Shown here: in pieces, positions 24,087 through 27,995 of the stretch
Position numbering within the stretch: the stretch's first letter is position 1
Layout of the letters: each line of letters begins with the position of its first letter
Assembly (NCBI GenBank): GCA_023431405.1
Contig: JAEYVZ010000067.1
Location: forward strand, 1 to 27,995
Reading direction: 5' to 3'
Source of the DNA: Actinomycetes bacterium
GTDB taxonomy: Bacteria > Actinomycetota > Actinomycetes > Actinomycetales > Microbacteriaceae
DNA length: 27,995 nt
Translations under genes and position numbers: made by a program
The notes under the pieces: model-generated
What the model saw: only the letters and a program-made list of their open reading frames with translations
Database searches by the model: none
What the model was told of the DNA's origin: nothing

Positions 24087-24097
24087 CCGGGGTCAGC
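24082..24097. other. palindrome holding both stop codons of convergent genes
   Basis: GCTGACC-GG-GGTCAGC is a perfect inverted repeat containing the TGA of lpdA (24084-24086) and, on the other strand, the TGA of the lipoprotein gene (24095-24093). As RNA it could form a 6-bp stem; no T tract follows. Confidence 0.5.
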
Positions 24098-24644
24098 GTT
24101 CCGTCGTCATCGCCTGGATGAACGTCACGTACAGGTACGTCGGGGCGGCCGATTCGCCCTCCACGCGCACCGCGGAGGCCTCCACCCCGCCGAGGTCGAT
24201 ATCGTGCGGCTGCTCGTCGCAGGGGACGTCGGCGTCTCGGGAGTCGTCTCCGGCGGCGGGCTCAGGGATGACGGTGATCTCCACCTCGGCCGTGCCACCG
24301 CCGTAGCACCGCGCTTCGGCGCGCGTGAGAGGCGTGGCGGAGCGGAAGTCGACCCGCACATCGTCGGCGGCATCGTCGTCCGGCCCGATGAGGAGGATGG
24401 CCGTCCCGGCTGCGCCCGGTCCGTCGGACGCCTCGTCCTGCACCTGCTCGACCCACGCGCGGGCGGCGGCGAGGTCCACCGTTCCGGCTGGCGCGGTGGG
24501 CGACGCAGCGGAGGAGGAAGGCGTCGGCGACGACCCGGTGGCAGACGGCGAGGAGGGTGCCGCATCCGGGGAGGGGCCGGCGCAGGAGGCCAGCATCAGC
24601 AGGGCGCCGGCGGTGGCGGCGACGAGCGCAGCTGTCGATCTCAT
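24093..24644 (-). CDS. putative lipoprotein of unknown function
   Basis: This 183-residue protein has a lipoprotein signal peptide (basic MRS, hydrophobic stretch, lipobox LASC with Cys21), so it is predicted to be exported and anchored to the outer face of the membrane. A Ser/Pro/Thr/Ala-rich linker (about 25-55) precedes a small domain with two further cysteines (RCYGGG and DVPCDE) that could form a disulfide. The domain begins with AARAWVEQVQDEAS and ends with a TYLYVTFIQAM strand; I do not recognise the family. The ATG at 24644 is chosen because CTGACA-N17-TAGCGT ends 6 nt before it; a GTG at 24650 would abut the -10. It converges on lpdA with a 6-bp gap. Confidence 0.8.
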   Translation of the reverse strand: MRSTAALVAATAGALLMLASCAGPSPDAAPSSPSATGSSPTPSSSAASPTAPAGTVDLAAARAWVEQVQDEASDGPGAAGTAILLIGPDDDAADDVRVDFRSATPLTRAEARCYGGGTAEVEITVIPEPAAGDDSRDADVPCDEQPHDIDLGGVEASAVRVEGESAAPTYLYVTFIQAMTTER

Positions 24645-24650
24645 CGCCAC

Positions 24651-24679
24651 ACGCTAACCCGGCCTGCTGCGCGTGTCAG
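24651..24679 (-). promoter_or_regulatory. sigma-70 promoter of the lipoprotein gene, leaderless
   Basis: Minus strand CTGACA (24679-24674), a 17-nt spacer and TAGCGT (24656-24651), then 6 nt to the ATG. This is the best-formed promoter in the window (5 of 6 matches in the -35) and supports leaderless initiation. Confidence 0.6.
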
Positions 24680-24728
24680 CCCACTTGTGGATCGGGGTCG
24701 CACGTGCGTGCCCCGGCGGCCGGAGCCG

Positions 24729-26495
24729 TCAGGAGATCGTGAGGAGCTGGTGGCCCGCGGGGACCGTGGAGCCCGGCTGCGCGTCGATCGCGCCGATCAC
24801 GCCGTCTTTGTGGGCCTGGAGGGGCTGTTCCATCTTCATGGCCTCGAGGACGACGACGAGGTCTCCCTTGACGACCTGCTGACCCTCTTCGACGGCCACC
24901 TTCACGATGGTCGCCTGCATCGGCGAGGTGACGGCATCGCCTGAGGCGCCCGCGACGACGGTCGGGGCGTGCGAGCGACGCGAGGGCGGCACAGCCGCCG
25001 GTCGGCCCGCGTGGGCGGGCGCCTGCGCGATGCGCTCGGGCAGGTTGACCTCGAGGCGCTTTCCGCCGACCTCCACGACGACCGTATGGCGGGGCTCGCC
25101 CGCTTCAGGCGACTCGAGCTCGCCGTCCCACGGTGCGATGTCGTTGTCGAACTCCGTCTCGATCCAGCGCGTGAACACGCCGAACCGGCCGTCGTCCGCG
25201 GTGAAGGCGGGGTCGCGCACGACCTTGCGGTGGAAGGGGAGCACCGTCGGCATCCCCGCGACGACGAACTCGTCGAGGGCGCGGCGCGAGCGCTCGAGGG
25301 CTTCGGCCCGGTCGCGGCCCGACACGATGATCTTGCCGAGGAGCGAGTCGAACGCACCCGACACGCTGTCGCCGGCGGTCACGCCGGAGTCGAGACGGAT
25401 GCCGGGGCCGCCGAACGTCTTGAACTGGTGGATGCGTCCCGGCTGCGGCAGGAACCCGCGACCGGGGTCTTCGCCGTTGATGCGGAACTCGATGGAGTGT
25501 CCCTGCGGTGCGGGGTCGTCGTAGTCGAGGGTGCCGCCCTCGGCGAGGCGGAACTGCTCGCGGACGAGGTCGATGCCGGTGACCTCCTCGGAGACGGGGT
25601 GCTCGACCTGCAGTCGCGTGTTCACCTCGAGGAAGGAGATGGTGCCGTCGGCACCGATCAGGAACTCGCAGGTGCCGGCGCCGACGTAGCCGACCTCCTT
25701 GAGGATCGCCTTCGACGCGCTGTAGAGGATGTCGTTCTGCTCGTCGGTGAGGAAGGGAGCGGGGGCCTCCTCGACGAGCTTCTGGTGCCGGCGCTGCAGC
25801 GAGCAGTCGCGGGTGGAGATGACGACGACGTTGCCCTCGGCATCCGCGAGGCACTGCGTCTCGACGTGCCGGGGCTTGTCGAGGTACTTCTCCACGAAGC
25901 ACTCGCCGCGCCCGAAGGCTGCGATCGCCTCGCGCGTGGCGGATTCGAACAGCTCGGCGACCTCGTCGAGCTCGCGCGCGACCTTGAGGCCCCGTCCACC
26001 GCCGCCGTAGGCGGCCTTGATGGCGATCGGGAGGCCGTGCTCCTTCGCGAAGGCGATGACGTCGTCGGCTCCTTCGACGGGTCCGGGGGTGCCGGGGGCC
26101 AGCGGTGCACCGACCTTCTCGGCGACGTGCCGGGCGGTGACCTTGTCGCCGAGCGCTTCGATCGCCTCGGGTGACGGGCCGATCCACGTGAGGCCGGCGG
26201 CGATGACCGCTCGGGCGAAGTCGGCGTTCTCGGCGAGGAATCCGTAGCCGGGGTGAATCGCGTCCGCTCCCGAGCGGCGGGCGACAGAGAGGATCTTGTC
26301 GATCGACAGATAGGTCTCGGCGCTTGTCGTGCCGTCGAGGGCGTACGCCTCGTCGGCGAGGCGGGCGTGCATGGCATCGCGATCCTGGTCGGCGTAGACC
26401 GCGACCGACGCTTTCCCGGAGTCGCGCGCCGCGCGGATGACACGGACGGCGATCTCGCCGCGGTTCGCGATGAGGACCTTGGCGATGTGAGGCAT
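24729..26495 (-). CDS. acyl-CoA carboxylase alpha subunit (biotin carboxylase + BCCP)
   Basis: This 588-residue protein carboxylates its own biotin using ATP and bicarbonate, then hands the carboxyl group to a carboxyltransferase beta subunit to make malonyl-CoA or methylmalonyl-CoA. The N-terminal KVLIANRGEIAVRV start, the glycine-rich ATP loop AAYGGGGRGLK, and the EVNTRLQVEHPV segment mark the biotin carboxylase domain; the C-terminal BCCP domain carries the biotinyl Lys554 in EAMKMEQ. The layout and length match AccA3/AccA of actinobacteria. The start ATG at 26495 follows TAGGCT-N7. The Maf gene lies upstream on the same strand, a common actinobacterial arrangement; the beta subunit is not in the window. 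Confidence 0.95.
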   Translation of the reverse strand: MPHIAKVLIANRGEIAVRVIRAARDSGKASVAVYADQDRDAMHARLADEAYALDGTTSAETYLSIDKILSVARRSGADAIHPGYGFLAENADFARAVIAAGLTWIGPSPEAIEALGDKVTARHVAEKVGAPLAPGTPGPVEGADDVIAFAKEHGLPIAIKAAYGGGGRGLKVARELDEVAELFESATREAIAAFGRGECFVEKYLDKPRHVETQCLADAEGNVVVISTRDCSLQRRHQKLVEEAPAPFLTDEQNDILYSASKAILKEVGYVGAGTCEFLIGADGTISFLEVNTRLQVEHPVSEEVTGIDLVREQFRLAEGGTLDYDDPAPQGHSIEFRINGEDPGRGFLPQPGRIHQFKTFGGPGIRLDSGVTAGDSVSGAFDSLLGKIIVSGRDRAEALERSRRALDEFVVAGMPTVLPFHRKVVRDPAFTADDGRFGVFTRWIETEFDNDIAPWDGELESPEAGEPRHTVVVEVGGKRLEVNLPERIAQAPAHAGRPAAVPPSRRSHAPTVVAGASGDAVTSPMQATIVKVAVEEGQQVVKGDLVVVLEAMKMEQPLQAHKDGVIGAIDAQPGSTVPAGHQLLTIS

Positions 26496-26502
26496 GGATG
26501 CC

Positions 26503-26508
26503 AGCCTA
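26503..26508 (-). promoter_or_regulatory. candidate -10 for the carboxylase gene
   Basis: TAGGCT on the minus strand, followed by GGCATCC (7 nt) and the ATG at 26495. It implies the carboxylase can be expressed independently of maf, from a leaderless mRNA. Confidence 0.42.
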
Positions 26509-26537
26509 CCCAGACCGCCCGTCACGCCTTTGGATCA

Positions 26538-26570
26538 CTCGCACAAGATCATCTCGAGAACGTGTGTGAG
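26538..26570 (-). other. hairpin between maf and the carboxylase gene
   Basis: CTCGCACA (26538-26545) and TGTGTGAG (26563-26570) pair at 7 of 8 positions with a 17-nt loop. It begins a few bases after the maf stop in a stretch less GC-rich than the rest. No T run follows, so a terminator is only one possibility. Confidence 0.35.
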
Positions 26571-26573
26571 AGT

Positions 26574-27251
26574 CTACGAACCGGCGGTCGGGTGGGGCGG
26601 CTCCGGCGTCCGGTTCCACAACGACGGCCAGAAGACCCCGAGCTCGGTCGCGAGGCGGCGGACGGTCGACAGCGACATGCCGACGACGGTCGACGGGTCG
26701 CCGTCCACGCGCGTGATGAACGGGCCGCCGAGACTGTCGACGGTGAACGCGCCGGCCACCAGAAGCGGCTCTCCGGAGGCGACATACGCGTCGATCTCGT
26801 CGTCGGTGACATCGTCGGCGAAGGTCACGGCGGCAGCGGCGACCGCGTGCGCCTCGACGGGATCCGCCCCCGGGCGCACCCGGAACACGCTGTGGCCGGA
26901 GTGGAGGATGCCGGTGCGGCCCCGCATCGCGTGCCAGCGGGCGGTGGCCGCTTCGGCGGTGTACGGCTTGCCGAGCACCTGTCCGTCGATCTCGAACATG
27001 GAGTCGCCTCCCACGACGAGCCCCTCGAAGTCGGGCGTGTCGGCGGCCAGGGCGCTCACCACGTCCGCGGCCTTGCGGCGCGCGAGCAGCAGCACGTGCT
27101 CGTCGGGCGGGAGCGTGCGGCCACCCGATGCCTCGACGTCGGCGATCACCGCCTCCTCATCGACCTGCGGCGCGCGGCCGAGCGGCTCGATGCCGGCTTG
27201 GCGCAGCAGCATGAGGCGGGCGGGAGAGGTGGAGGCGAGGCACACGCGCAT
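26574..27251 (-). CDS. maf: Maf-family nucleotide pyrophosphatase
   Basis: This 225-residue protein belongs to the Maf/HAM1-like house-cleaning pyrophosphatases that hydrolyse non-canonical or excess nucleoside triphosphates to monophosphates. The N-terminal signature ASTSPARLMLLRQAG (6-20), the VDE motif, and VGGDSMFEIDG with the catalytic Asp are present, followed by GKPYTAEAA. It is somewhat longer than E. coli YhdE (about 195), with an Ala-rich insert after residue 130. The start ATG at 27251 follows TAGCGT-N6, again a leaderless arrangement. Proximity to the carboxylase subunit is conserved in actinobacteria. Confidence 0.92.
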   Translation of the reverse strand: MRVCLASTSPARLMLLRQAGIEPLGRAPQVDEEAVIADVEASGGRTLPPDEHVLLLARRKAADVVSALAADTPDFEGLVVGGDSMFEIDGQVLGKPYTAEAATARWHAMRGRTGILHSGHSVFRVRPGADPVEAHAVAAAAVTFADDVTDDEIDAYVASGEPLLVAGAFTVDSLGGPFITRVDGDPSTVVGMSLSTVRRLATELGVFWPSLWNRTPEPPHPTAGS

Positions 27252-27257
27252 GACTTC

Positions 27258-27263
27258 ACGCTA
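27258..27263 (-). promoter_or_regulatory. candidate -10, leaderless maf
   Basis: TAGCGT on the minus strand, then GAAGTC (6 nt) and the maf ATG. Confidence 0.42.
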
Positions 27264-27324
27264 CTGCGGCGATGGCGCAGCGCAGGATCGCTGTCCGAGG
27301 GGTCCGCTGTGAGAGAGTCGAGGG

Positions 27325-27995
27325 ATGGCTGCGGGCACCGAGATCGAACTGGACATCACCGACGTCGCCCATGGCGGCGTCTTCGTGGGGCGGCACATCG
27401 ACGAGGAGAGCGCCGACCGCGGCGGCCGGGTGGTGTTCGTGCCTGATGCGATCCCGGGGGAGCGTGTGCGCGTGCGGCTCACCGACACGGGACGCAGCTC
27501 GTTCTGGCGCGGTGAGACCCTCGAGGTGCTCGTCGCCTCCGAGCACCGACGTCCGCACGTGTGGCGTCAGGCTGACGTCGCCAACCCGCCCGAGGCGAGG
27601 CCCGGCGGTGCAGACTTCGGCCACATCGCCCTGGGGCACCAGCGCGACCTCAAGACCCGTGTCATCCGCGACGCGCTGCAGCGCATCGGCGGCCTCGAGC
27701 TCCCCGTCTCCATGGAAGGCGCGCGCCCCGTTCCCGGGGCCGGCGGGCATCCGGTCTCGGCGGAGACCGAGGATGCCACCGGCTGGCGCACCCGAGTGAG
27801 CCTGCACGTCGACGCCGACGGCCGGATCGGTCCGTTCGCCGCGCGCAGCCACCGCGTGGTGGAGGTCGACGATCTTCCGCTGGCGACCGCGCCGATCGCC
27901 GAGATCGCCCTGTCGCCGCGGGCGGCGGAGCCGGGCAGGATCGATTTCGTGCAGCCGGCCGACGGTCGCGTGCGGGTCATCACCCGCCCTGGTGC
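27325..27995 (+). CDS. TrmA/RumA-family RNA (uracil-5)-methyltransferase, N-terminal part
   Basis: The first 223 codons of a gene cut by the window end. The N-terminus (IELDITDVAHGGVFVGRH, then RVVFVPDAIPGERVRVRL) is a TRAM domain, the RNA-binding module at the front of 23S rRNA and tRNA uracil-5-methyltransferases. The following FGHIALGHQRDLKTRVIRDALQRIGG block is the usual start of the catalytic half in this family; in Gram-negative RumA the preceding iron-sulfur cysteines are present, but none are seen here. The SAM-binding and catalytic cysteine motifs lie beyond the end. Starts 73 bp from the divergent maf gene; GAGAGT-N6 precedes the ATG. Confidence 0.85.
   Translation, partial: MAAGTEIELDITDVAHGGVFVGRHIDEESADRGGRVVFVPDAIPGERVRVRLTDTGRSSFWRGETLEVLVASEHRRPHVWRQADVANPPEARPGGADFGHIALGHQRDLKTRVIRDALQRIGGLELPVSMEGARPVPGAGGHPVSAETEDATGWRTRVSLHVDADGRIGPFAARSHRVVEVDDLPLATAPIAEIALSPRAAEPGRIDFVQPADGRVRVITRPG

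Noticed and set aside
263..27778. GGATGCC as a KOPS-like or Chi-like polar motif
   Set aside because: Copies are about equally frequent in both orientations in the window, which argues against a strand-polar function.

Overview
This 28-kb window is high-GC DNA (roughly 70% by eye), densely coding, and reads as the chromosome of a Microbacteriaceae actinobacterium, most likely Microbacterium or a close relative. The signs are actinobacterial protein families (LpdA-type flavoprotein, AccA3-type carboxylase, PRD-type MtlR), many 4-bp ATGA start/stop overlaps, and several genes whose -10-like hexamer sits 6-7 nt before the start codon (probable leaderless mRNAs). No rRNA, tRNA, CRISPR array or transposase was seen.

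Layout. (1) 48-7028, plus strand: a nucleoside uptake and salvage operon: a BMP-type ABC transporter (ATPase and two permeases), cytidine deaminase, thymidine phosphorylase, adenosine deaminase. (2) 7086-8229: a gene for an AbiEi/DUF559 (Vsr-like nuclease fold) protein, bracketed by two ~89-bp related repeats in direct orientation whose ends are inverted repeats. (3) 11524-8267, minus: a three-gene unit of flavin-containing monooxygenase, bile-acid:sodium-symporter-family transporter and NAD-dependent epimerase, with a palindrome cluster upstream. (4) 17335-11677, minus: a mannitol PTS operon that also carries the general PTS proteins (orphan EIIB, HPr, EI, mannitol EIICB, EIIA, mannitol-1-phosphate dehydrogenase), divergent from the PRD regulator mtlR (17443-19371, plus). 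(5) 19412-22494, minus: GNAT acetyltransferase, phospho-sugar mutase, purine nucleoside phosphorylase. (6) 22635-24086, plus: LpdA-like flavoprotein, facing a small lipoprotein. (7) 24729-27251, minus: biotin carboxylase/BCCP subunit of an acyl-CoA carboxylase and a Maf pyrophosphatase, divergent from the start of a TrmA-family RNA methyltransferase cut by the window end.

How it fits together. Nucleosides enter by the ABC system, are deaminated (Cdd, Add) and phosphorolysed (DeoA, PunA); the phospho-sugar mutase next to PunA could feed the released pentose or hexose phosphates onward. Blocks 1, 5, 6 and 7 resemble, as I recall it, the Mycobacterium tuberculosis accA3-maf-lpdA-punA-pmmB-add-deoA-cdd neighbourhood, so blocks 2-4 look like accessory material lying inside an old actinobacterial synteny block. 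The most unusual signals are the repeat-bracketed DUF559 gene, a strongly over-represented GGATGCC/GGCATCC heptamer across the window, and a hairpin between mtlR and the acetyltransferase that seems to have arisen by tandem duplication of a gene's 3' end.
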